NCBI GenBank assembly: GCA_035294855.1
Contig: DATGKD010000089.1
Span: forward strand, 1-33,916
DNA: 33,916 nt
Direction of reading: 5' to 3'
Source: DATGKD01 sp035294855
GTDB taxonomy: Bacteria > Actinomycetota > Acidimicrobiia > Acidimicrobiales > UBA8190
In this document: piece after piece, positions 23,424 to 31,240 of the stretch
How the letters are laid out: each line of letters starts with the position of its first letter
How positions within the stretch are numbered: position 1 is the stretch's first letter
Made by a program: the position numbers and the translations under genes
The notes under the pieces: model-generated
Database searches by the model: none
The model's input: the letters and a program-made list of their open reading frames with translations, nothing else
Told to the model about the DNA's origin: nothing

Positions 23424-25019
23424 TCACCGGGGAGGAATACGGGCACCGAGCTCCCTGATGGCCGCCTGCTTCAGCGTGTCGCTGACCGGGAACATCACGT
23501 CGAGGTAGATGTAGAGGAACATGGCGAAGGCGGGCGCGGTGAGCAGAGACGGGGGCACCGGATAGGGCGCACCGAAGGCGTAGTTGGCGATCACCAACCC
23601 CGAGATGAACCCGCCTTCGACTGAATCGAACGACAGGTTGTTGCCGCTGAAGTAGAGGTTGGTGCCCGCGTTCGAGATGCCGGACAGCCATCCGGAGCCC
23701 TGCACGGCATGCATGGCCTTCTTGGAATCGAGCATGTAGGTCGGCAGCCACATGCCGTGGGTGAAGGTCTCTGTCACCAGCGGGTTGCTCGGCACCACCG
23801 TGCCCTGCTCGGGGCCGTACATCGTGACGTAGAGGCCCTTGGCGGACGGATCTCCTCCTCGGACGTTCTCGACGAGGTACGTCGTGTACGCCGTGTCGAT
23901 GTCGAAGGGGGATTGTTGCGTGGCGTTCACCGCGTTGAACTGGGCGACCTCTTGCGACAGAGGCAGGAGGTCGGGCGCGATCACGCTCTGGTCGGCATGG
24001 ATGTAGCACGTGCCGGCCTGGAGCATCGACCACGCCGTGGCCTTGTCCAGGGGAACCGAATACAAGTTGTCCCAGTACCCCTGGTTCTGAGGACAGGAGA
24101 GCAGGTCGGCGCAGGTCCACATGTCCACTGCCAGCACGACCTTGTCGTACGCCGTACCGGCCGGGTCATCCGCGGTCGCCACGTAGACCTGACCGGATTC
24201 GTCGGTGGGGTCGAGCCAGACCGCGGTGGCCTTCGCCGTGTGGAGCACGACCGGCGTATCGAACAGGCCGACGGCGACGTCGTACAGCGCCTGGACCCAC
24301 GACGACGCCCCCTTCTCGAAGCGCTGCCAGCCCACCCCCGGGACCGACCAGCTCCCGAGCGGACCGTCGAAGCCCGGGATCCGGCCGAAGATGGGCAGCA
24401 CGTCGCCGAAGGTGATCTGGGCGAGGTTCGGCGCGCCGTAGCCGTTGATGATGTTCATGATCGGGTCGACGAAGTAGGTGACGAAATCAGCCATGTTCTC
24501 GTACGGGAAGGGGCTGCTTGCGTGGTTGTCGAGGTAGTACTGCAGGGTCTGGGTGAGGTAACCGACCACAGGGGAGATCGCGATGACCGTCTGGAACTGC
24601 GCGCAATCGCCGGCGATCCCGCTTTCGTTCCACAGCTGGAACAGTGGGCCCTGCTGGTACTCCGGGAAGTTCCCCCAGTACATCGGCAATCCGTCACGCG
24701 CCGGGAACGCGCACGACAGGGTGAGTGGTGGAGCGTCGACGACAGGGGCCAGTTCGGGGAAGGCGCCGCTCTGCAGCACGGCGGAGACGTTCGGGTTCAC
24801 CAGCGGTGAGATGCACTGGACGCCGATGTCGACGGCGACGTCGGCCCCCGTGTTGGGATTGGTCACCGTGTAGGTCGAACAGTGCCCTCCGAGCACGCTC
24901 TGGTCGTGGACGACGGTGACCGCCAGCGCGTCTCGGAGGCCCGCGTCCTGCGCGAGCGCCCACAAGAGGCCGATTCCAGCGGGGCCGCCTCCCACGATGC
25001 ACACGGACTGAGTCGACAC
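23424..25019 (-). CDS. FAD-dependent oxidoreductase (amine oxidase / phytoene desaturase-like fold)
   Basis: A 531-residue flavoprotein. The N-terminal dinucleotide motif is CIVGGGPAGIGLLWAL (7-22), followed by the FAD-contacting GGHCSTYTV region. Near the C-terminus LYFSGNNLSFDSVEGGFISGLVIAN is the second FAD-binding stretch of the amine oxidase/desaturase superfamily. The centre of the protein is not recognisable, so the substrate is unknown; a lipid, carotenoid-like or amine substrate is possible. The last 40 residues are hydrophobic (FAMFLYIYLDVMF) and may touch the membrane. GTG start with AAGGAGG 5-6 bases upstream. It is the first gene of the operon with the acyltransferase and SDR and is divergent from the second cyclase-ATPase. 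Confidence 0.82.
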   Translation of the reverse strand: MSTQSVCIVGGGPAGIGLLWALAQDAGLRDALAVTVVHDQSVLGGHCSTYTVTNPNTGADVAVDIGVQCISPLVNPNVSAVLQSGAFPELAPVVDAPPLTLSCAFPARDGLPMYWGNFPEYQQGPLFQLWNESGIAGDCAQFQTVIAISPVVGYLTQTLQYYLDNHASSPFPYENMADFVTYFVDPIMNIINGYGAPNLAQITFGDVLPIFGRIPGFDGPLGSWSVPGVGWQRFEKGASSWVQALYDVAVGLFDTPVVLHTAKATAVWLDPTDESGQVYVATADDPAGTAYDKVVLAVDMWTCADLLSCPQNQGYWDNLYSVPLDKATAWSMLQAGTCYIHADQSVIAPDLLPLSQEVAQFNAVNATQQSPFDIDTAYTTYLVENVRGGDPSAKGLYVTMYGPEQGTVVPSNPLVTETFTHGMWLPTYMLDSKKAMHAVQGSGWLSGISNAGTNLYFSGNNLSFDSVEGGFISGLVIANYAFGAPYPVPPSLLTAPAFAMFLYIYLDVMFPVSDTLKQAAIRELGARIPPR

Positions 25020-25090
25020 GGCGCACCCTCCTTGCCCACGAAACGGGATCGTCGTCGCTCGTCACTCGGCGTCCCCTCGCGGCGCGAGCC

Positions 25091-25096
25091 TAAGCT
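25091..25096 (+). promoter_or_regulatory. Possible -10 box of the second cyclase-ATPase gene (TAAGCT)
   Basis: TAAGCT fits TANNNT; transcription would begin near 25103, about 20 nt before the ATG at 25123. No -35 element is clear. It lies in the 103-bp divergent region shared with the FAD oxidoreductase. Confidence 0.4.
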
Positions 25097-25122
25097 CACC
25101 GCGAAGTCGGCGTCGGCTCGAG

Positions 25123-28100
25123 ATGACGGGTCGCTCAAGGCCGACCGAGGGTCGGATGCAGGGTTCAGCCATGGCGCGGCGTGATCTGCCGTCGGGGACG
25201 GTCACCTTCCTGCTGACCGATGTGGTCGGCTCGACCCGCCTGTGGGAGACCCAACCGCGGATCATGCCGGAGGCGCTCGGCGTGCACGATGACATGGTCA
25301 GGAGCGCCGTAGAGCACGCTGGCGGGGTGCTGCTCAAGGCCCGGGGAGAGGGCGATTCGACGTTCAGCGTGTTTCAACGCGCCACCGACGCCGCCAAGGC
25401 GGCGCTGGCGTTGTGCGACTCCCTCAACGCCGCCCCGTGGCCGGACGGTTGCCGGATCACCACCCGGATCGCCCTCCACTCCGGCGAGGCGATCGAGCGC
25501 GATGGCGACTACTACGGGCGCACTGTGAACCGCGCCGCCCGTTTGCGAGGCGTCGCCGAGGCGGGACAGGTCCTGCTGAGTGAGACCACCGCCAACCTCA
25601 TCGGCGACCACCTCCCGCCGGGCAGCGGCCTCGTCGACCTCGGGTTGCGCGAGCTGCGGGACCTCGAACGCCCCGAGCACGTCCACCTTCTCGTCCCGGC
25701 GGCGGAGATGGTTCCCACCACGACCGCGGCGACTCCGGCAGAGCCGGTCTTCATCCCCTTGCCGGCCAGGCTCGATTACGAGCCTGACGTGGGCTTCTTC
25801 GGACGCGCCGAACACCTGGATCGGCTTCGCACGCTCCTGAAGGAAGTCGACGAGGGCCGGCTGCGGGTTGCGCTCATCTCGGGAGAGGCGGGCATAGGAA
25901 AGACGCGCCTGGCCACCGAACTCGCCCGCGCCTGTCACCAAAGCGGGCTCATCGTCTTGTACGGCCGATGCGAAGAGGAGCTGGGCTTTGCGTACCAGCC
26001 CTGGAGCGAGTCGCTGACCCACCTCGTGACCTATGCCCCCGCGCCACTGCTGGCGGCGCACGCCGGAATCCACGGGGGCGAGCTCAGCCGGCTCGTCCCG
26101 CAACTCAAGGCGAAGGTGACCGCCCTTCCTCCCCCGACGCAGAGCGACCCCGACACCGAGCGCTATCTGCTCTTCGGCGCGGCGATCGGCCTGCTGACAG
26201 CGGCGGCCGACGAGACCGGCGTCGTCCTCGTGCTCGACGACCTGCACTGGGCCGACAAGTCGACCCTGCTGCTCCTCAAGCACATGACCAGTTCCGCCCC
26301 GCGGGCCAGGGTGCTCGTCGTCGGCACGTATCGGGACACCGACCTCTCCGCGACCCACCCCCTAGCGGGCATCCTGGCCGACCTGCGGCGCGAGCCCAGC
26401 GTGGAACGCGTCGCCCTCGCGGGGTTGGGAACCGACGAGCTCGTCGGCATGCTCGAGACCCTGACCGGGCAAGAGCTCGACGCCGATGGCGTGGGGCTCG
26501 CCCAGGCGCTCGGCCGGGAGACGGACGGCAACCCCTTCTTCGTGATGGAGATCCTGCGCCACCTGGCGGAGTCCGGCCTCGCCTACCAGCGTGACGACGG
26601 TCGCTGGGCGATCGTGTCGAGTCCCGGTGAGCTCGGCATACCGCAGAGCGTGCGGGAGGTGGTCAGCCAGCGCGTCCGTCGCCTCGGCGAGCAGACCGAA
26701 AGGGTCCTCGGGCTGGGAGCGGTGATCGGCCGTGACTTCGACCTCGACATCTTGACCGAGATCGCCGGGACGGACACCGAGCAGTTGGTCGACTTGCTCG
26801 AAGGCGCCGTCGACTCCGGCATCGTTGTCGAAGTGCCTGGATCACCCGGGCGCTACTCCTTCACCCATGCCCTCGTCGAGCACGCGCTCTACGAGGACCT
26901 GTCCCTGGTTCGGCGCCAGCGCGTTCACCTTCACATCGCCGAGGCGCTCGAGTCTGCGGGCGCCAACCGGATGGAAGAGTTGGCGCACCACTGGTCGCAG
27001 GCCACGCGCCCGGTCGACACATCCAAGGCCGTCCACTACGCGCAAATGGCCGCCGACGGCGCCATGAGCCTGCTTGCCCCTGACGACGCCATCCGTTGGT
27101 ACCGCCGAGCACTCGAGTTGTTGAACCAGCAACCACAGCCCGACGTGCACAACCGCATCGAGCTCGCCATCGGGCTGGGACGTGCCCAGCGTCAAGCGGG
27201 AGATGCCGGCTTCCGGGAGACCCTCCTGCAGGCAGCCAGGCTGGCCGGCGAACACGGCTTCACGGACCAACTGGTCCGTGCGGCGCTGGCGAACAGCCGT
27301 GGCCAGGTGAGCACGGTGTTCGAGGTGGACACCGAACGCCTCGACGTGTTGTCAGCCGCCCTGGAGGCACTCCTTCCGGGTGACTCCGCCGAGCGGGCAG
27401 AGCTCCTGGCGCTCAGCGTCGCCGAGGTGAGCCTCGAGCTCGACGATGCCGATTACCGGCCGCGCGTGGACGAGGCGATGGAGATGGCGCGCCGGGTCGG
27501 TGACCGGGCCAGCCTCGCCAGGGTGTTGCACCTCTGCCATACGTCGATGCTCGTGCCCGACCGACTCCAGGAGCGGCTGGCGATCACTTCCGAGATGAGT
27601 GCCATGGCTCTGGAGCTCGGCGATCCGTCTCTGCGCTGGCAGGCCGCGTTCGACCGGGTGCTCTCGCTCACCGAGGCCGGCGACGCCGAAGAGATGGAGC
27701 GTGAGCTCGCCGTGGCGCGCAGCCTCTCGGAGGAGATCAACGACCCTGCCCTCCGCTACTTCACGGCCACGCTGCTCGGGGCACGCGCGCTGACGGCGGG
27801 CCGCCTCGGGGAAGCGGAAGCCCTCGCCGAGGAGATCCTGGCCATCGGCACGGCGTCCGGGCAGCCCGACACCCTGACGCTCTACGGAAGCGTCCTCCTG
27901 AGTGCACGGCGCGAGCAGGGCCGCCTCGACGAGGTGATCGAGCTCCTCGTCGGCATGCAGAAGGCCAATCCCGACATGGCGATCGTGCGCGCCAACCTGG
28001 CGGTGATGTACATCGAACTGGGTCGCCCCGAAGCTGCTGCGTCGCTGTTCGAGCTCGATGCCAAGGACCAATTCGCGGCGTTCAAGTACAACAGCGGAGG

Positions 28101-28524
28101 GTGGCTCTTGGCGCTCTGCATGTACAGCGAGGTCTGTGCCTACCTCGGCGACGACAAGGCCGCACGGGTCCTCTTCGACAAGGTCGGGCGGTTCGCCGGT
28201 CACATCGCGACCGGAGGTCAGTTCGACGTCGGGTCGTGCCACCGCTACGTCGGCCTGCTCGCCAAGGCGATGGGCGACCTCGCGCTCGCCGAACGGCACC
28301 TCGCCGAGGGCACGGCCACGAACGATCGGATCGGTGCCCCCCTCTGGGCGGCCCGGAACCGGCTCGATTGGGGAGACATGCTGCTCACCCGGAGCGCCCC
28401 GGGGGATGACGACAAGGCCCGCCTGCTCGGCTCCGAGGCCCTCGAGGTGGCCCGCCGCCACGGCAGCAAGCTCCTCGAGCGCCGCGCTGAGCGGCTCGTC
28501 GAGGGCTGTACCAAGAGGTCCTGA
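25123..28524 (+). CDS. Class III nucleotide cyclase-AAA ATPase-helical repeat protein (cyclase at the N-terminus)
   Basis: A 1133-residue protein with the usual order for this family. The cyclase domain (about 22-185) has metal-binding D33 (TDVVGS) and D78 (GEGDS), D119, and the transition-state pair N126 and R130 (TVNRAAR). The purine-selecting lysine position is Arg (R74), so substrate preference is uncertain. A STAND-type ATPase follows, with Walker A GEAGIGKT (244-251) and Walker B VVLVLDDLHWAD (357-368), then a long TPR-like helical array to the end. ATG 25123 is the first start; ATGs at 25156 and 25171 are alternatives, the last just before the domain. Such proteins are thought to couple ligand or partner sensing by the repeats to cyclic-nucleotide synthesis. 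It ends 245 bp from the convergent FHA-ABC gene. Confidence 0.92.
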   Translation: MTGRSRPTEGRMQGSAMARRDLPSGTVTFLLTDVVGSTRLWETQPRIMPEALGVHDDMVRSAVEHAGGVLLKARGEGDSTFSVFQRATDAAKAALALCDSLNAAPWPDGCRITTRIALHSGEAIERDGDYYGRTVNRAARLRGVAEAGQVLLSETTANLIGDHLPPGSGLVDLGLRELRDLERPEHVHLLVPAAEMVPTTTAATPAEPVFIPLPARLDYEPDVGFFGRAEHLDRLRTLLKEVDEGRLRVALISGEAGIGKTRLATELARACHQSGLIVLYGRCEEELGFAYQPWSESLTHLVTYAPAPLLAAHAGIHGGELSRLVPQLKAKVTALPPPTQSDPDTERYLLFGAAIGLLTAAADETGVVLVLDDLHWADKSTLLLLKHMTSSAPRARVLVVGTYRDTDLSATHPLAGILADLRREPSVERVALAGLGTDELVGMLETLTGQELDADGVGLAQALGRETDGNPFFVMEILRHLAESGLAYQRDDGRWAIVSSPGELGIPQSVREVVSQRVRRLGEQTERVLGLGAVIGRDFDLDILTEIAGTDTEQLVDLLEGAVDSGIVVEVPGSPGRYSFTHALVEHALYEDLSLVRRQRVHLHIAEALESAGANRMEELAHHWSQATRPVDTSKAVHYAQMAADGAMSLLAPDDAIRWYRRALELLNQQPQPDVHNRIELAIGLGRAQRQAGDAGFRETLLQAARLAGEHGFTDQLVRAALANSRGQVSTVFEVDTERLDVLSAALEALLPGDSAERAELLALSVAEVSLELDDADYRPRVDEAMEMARRVGDRASLARVLHLCHTSMLVPDRLQERLAITSEMSAMALELGDPSLRWQAAFDRVLSLTEAGDAEEMERELAVARSLSEEINDPALRYFTATLLGARALTAGRLGEAEALAEEILAIGTASGQPDTLTLYGSVLLSARREQGRLDEVIELLVGMQKANPDMAIVRANLAVMYIELGRPEAAASLFELDAKDQFAAFKYNSGGWLLALCMYSEVCAYLGDDKAARVLFDKVGRFAGHIATGGQFDVGSCHRYVGLLAKAMGDLALAERHLAEGTATNDRIGAPLWAARNRLDWGDMLLTRSAPGDDDKARLLGSEALEVARRHGSKLLERRAERLVEGCTKRS

Positions 28525-28769
28525 TCTCCTTGAGCCCACAGCAGGTGGACGTCACACACTTGTCGTCCAGATCGTCGCTACGGCCGTAGCCTCCGTGGTC
28601 GAAGAGGACGGATCGGTATCCCGGCGGGCCAGCGATGTCGCGCGCCGTCTCCCGCATCCAGCGTCGCCGCGGCCGCCCGGGTGCCACAGGACGCCGTGGC
28701 TGTTACCCTCCTCCGAAGGCCCAAGGCGGACCCCAACGTCGGTCCATCTGCCACGCGGAGACTCAGTTG
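28525..28769 (-). other. Intergenic stretch with a possible gene remnant
   Basis: No clear gene. On the minus strand a GTG-started frame (28687 leftwards, running into the antisense of the cyclase gene) reads WMRETARDIAGPPGYRSVLF then DHGGYGRSDDLDD with GC-rich third positions, faintly like an alpha/beta-hydrolase strand. It lacks a full domain and a fitting ribosome site, although GGAGGAGGG lies about 18 nt upstream of the GTG. It may be a decayed gene or chance. No terminator hairpin is obvious between the two convergent genes. Confidence 0.2.
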
Positions 28770-31205
28770 TCAGCGAACGAGGGCGGGATCGAGGCGCGTG
28801 AGTCCGAGCCCGGTGGCCAACAGTGCCGTCACGGCTATCGCCAGGAGCGCGCCCATGTCCTCCCACCAGATGGCCCGAAGGTGACGGTAACGGCGCTCTC
28901 CTTCGATCTTGATCGGATGGGTGGCCAGGTTCTCGACGGTCGATGTGTTCACGACCTTGAGGTCCTTCAGGACCGAACTGAGGCCCTCCAGTCGGTTGAG
29001 GTCGGCTGTCGCGGCGGCAGCCGCGAAACCCCACTGCGCGCTGGCGACGTACTGGGCCTGGTTCAGAACCGGCTTGGCCAACGAGTCGGGGCTCAGGCCA
29101 CCCATGCTCAGCACATTCTCGACCACCAGAACAATGGGCATGATCGTCATCGCCATGTTCTCTGTCGAGGCGAGCGAAGACACGATCAAGCCCAGGGCGA
29201 TCGCGGCGATGCCTGTCAGGGCGAGCACGGCGGTCAGTTCGATGAATGGACGGCCAAGCGCCAAGGCCCCAGTGGGGCCGCCTTCGTGGAATGTCGTGAA
29301 CGCCACCAAGATGGCCGCCTGAACCACGGCAATGACCGACAACACGACGACCTTGGACAGCAGGTAGGCCGGAATCGACAGACCCACGGCCCGCTCTCGT
29401 CGGAACACCTCGCGCTCGCGAACCAGGACCGTCACGCCGTTCGCCAGGCCGAGCGCGGTGACGATCTGAATCGGATTGAGGAGCACGGCCGCCGCACTCG
29501 AGAAGATGCGAAGGGATCCATGGGTGGGCGGGGCAAGCTCACCGCGAGGGAGTACGACGAACTGGAGCAGACCGGCAACGACTGCTTGGCCAAGGAGGAT
29601 GAGCAGGGCGACGCGGTCACTTCTCAGCAGGCTGAGGTAGCGGCGGGTGAGCGTGGCGAACTGCCGGAAGGAGCTGCGCGCCCGGGGCGGGCCAGGCGGC
29701 GCGACGACGTCGGCTTCGGCGGGCTCGGCCGCCGTGTCGAGTGAGGGAAGAAAGCGAGCGCGCTCGGGGCTGCCGGCGAATTTCGAGGCCCAGTCCTCCC
29801 CACCTTCGTCGGCGAGCAGTTGGAAGATGCCTTGAAAGTCCTGTTGGCCGAAGAAGGCTGGTGCCGCGTAGGCTGGGCCGAAGAACGCGGGACGGCCTCC
29901 GGGTGCCATCACGAGCACCGCATCGGTCAGGTGAAGGCTTGCGACCGAGTGCGTGACCACCACGACGGTACGCCCGCCGTCGGCCAGGTCGCGAAGCAAT
30001 TGCATCACGCTGCGCTCGAACCCGGGGTCGAGGCCTGAGGTGGGTTCGTCGAGGAACAACAAGGAGGGCTTGGTCAGCAATTCCAATGCCACGCTCACCC
30101 GCTTGCGCTGTCCACCGGACAGTTTGGAGATGCGAACGTCGGACCTCTGGGTGAGGCCGAGCTCGGCCATGACCTCGTCGACACGTCGCTGTCGTTCCCC
30201 CTTGGAGACCTCAGGAGGGAAACGCAACTCGGCCGAGTACATGAGCGCCTGACGGACCGTGAGCTGGACGTGCAAGATGTCATCCTGCGGGACGATGCCC
30301 AGCCGGCTGCGCAGATCGTCGTACTCCGCGTAAAGGTTGCGACCCTCGTACGACACCGTGCCGGCGTCGGCGGGACGAGTTCCGGTGAGCGCGTTGAGGA
30401 GGGTCGACTTTCCCGCTCCCGAGGGCCCGACCACCGCGAGGAACCCGTTGGCCCCGACAGCCAAGTCGACGCTGTCGAGCAGGAGAGTTCCAGACGGTCC
30501 CTTCACCGACAGGCCGGCCGCGGCGAAGCGAATGTCGCTCGGCCTGGTCCACACCTCGAGGCCGCCTGGGGTGAGGCGGAAATCGTGTTGGCCCACCCCG
30601 ACGAGGTCTCCCGGCTTGATGTCGGCCTTGGAGACCTGCTGGCCGTTCACGAACGTTCCGTTGTGGCTGCCCAGGTCCCGAAGGTGCGCGCCGTCGGCTC
30701 CGAGAACGACCTCGGCATGATGACGTGAGACGAGAAGGTCGTCGCCGAGCACGAAGGTGTTGTCGGGCGCCCGGCCGATCGTCACCACGGACTCCGGACC
30801 GGGCGAGGTCACGCGCACCTGTGTCGTCGGATCCGTTGCGTCGCGGTGCGCGGCGTGCCGCGGGGCCCTGGACCCCCGCTCGAGGTCCGCCGGGCCGTCC
30901 GTTCCATCGGGGACGACGGTGAGGATCAGGCCGTCTGGGCCGCCGAGATGAACAGACACACCTTCTGTGCCGATCTCGAGCACACCGATGCGCTGTCCGT
31001 TGGCGAAGGTGCCGTTGCGGCTTCCCAGGTCCTCCATCTCCCACCCGCGGTCGTTCGCGCGTATCGCGAGGTGGGTACGTGAGACCAGAGGGTCGTCGAC
31101 GACCACGTCGCACGTGGTTCCCCGGCCGACGGTGACGTCGGTTCCCCCCACTGAACGGGTCTTCCCGGCCACGGTGATTCGGAGACTCAGACCCGCTTCT
31201 TCCAC
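28770..31205 (-). CDS. FHA-FHA-ABC transporter (Rv1747-like exporter)
   Basis: An 811-residue half-transporter with two phosphothreonine-binding FHA domains ahead of the ATPase. FHA1 (about 5-98) has G27-R28, S42-R-T-H45 and N64-G-T66; FHA2 (about 125-215) has G144-R145, S160-R-H-H163 and N182-G-T184. The nucleotide-binding domain has Walker A GPSGAGKST (260-268), signature LSGGQ (362-366), Walker B FLDEPTSGLD with E387 and an H-loop near 409. The C-terminal ABC-2 membrane domain (about 560-811) has six segments. In M. tuberculosis Rv1747 pairs with kinase PknF, affects lipooligosaccharide (PIM) export and is regulated by phosphorylation. The GTG at 31203-31205 has AAAGGA upstream. It is divergent from a kinase gene. 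Confidence 0.94.
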   Translation of the reverse strand: MEEAGLSLRITVAGKTRSVGGTDVTVGRGTTCDVVVDDPLVSRTHLAIRANDRGWEMEDLGSRNGTFANGQRIGVLEIGTEGVSVHLGGPDGLILTVVPDGTDGPADLERGSRAPRHAAHRDATDPTTQVRVTSPGPESVVTIGRAPDNTFVLGDDLLVSRHHAEVVLGADGAHLRDLGSHNGTFVNGQQVSKADIKPGDLVGVGQHDFRLTPGGLEVWTRPSDIRFAAAGLSVKGPSGTLLLDSVDLAVGANGFLAVVGPSGAGKSTLLNALTGTRPADAGTVSYEGRNLYAEYDDLRSRLGIVPQDDILHVQLTVRQALMYSAELRFPPEVSKGERQRRVDEVMAELGLTQRSDVRISKLSGGQRKRVSVALELLTKPSLLFLDEPTSGLDPGFERSVMQLLRDLADGGRTVVVVTHSVASLHLTDAVLVMAPGGRPAFFGPAYAAPAFFGQQDFQGIFQLLADEGGEDWASKFAGSPERARFLPSLDTAAEPAEADVVAPPGPPRARSSFRQFATLTRRYLSLLRSDRVALLILLGQAVVAGLLQFVVLPRGELAPPTHGSLRIFSSAAAVLLNPIQIVTALGLANGVTVLVREREVFRRERAVGLSIPAYLLSKVVVLSVIAVVQAAILVAFTTFHEGGPTGALALGRPFIELTAVLALTGIAAIALGLIVSSLASTENMAMTIMPIVLVVENVLSMGGLSPDSLAKPVLNQAQYVASAQWGFAAAAATADLNRLEGLSSVLKDLKVVNTSTVENLATHPIKIEGERRYRHLRAIWWEDMGALLAIAVTALLATGLGLTRLDPALVR

Positions 31206-31226
31206 GGCAGTTTCCTTTGGCCCGGC

Positions 31227-31233
31227 ATAGTAT
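31227..31233. promoter_or_regulatory. Shared bidirectional -10 element (ATAGTAT)
   Basis: The plus strand reads TAGTAT (31228-31233), 7 nt before the kinase GTG, giving a leaderless message. The minus strand reads TACTAT (31232 to 31227), giving a roughly 15-nt leader that includes AAAGGA before the FHA-ABC GTG. The same bases serve both directions. Confidence 0.55.
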
Positions 31234-31240
31234 CCAGCGC

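Noticed and set aside
23347..24120. Upstream extension of the acyltransferase frame
   Set aside because: It overlaps the FAD oxidoreductase gene and a strong ribosome site marks the start at 23346.
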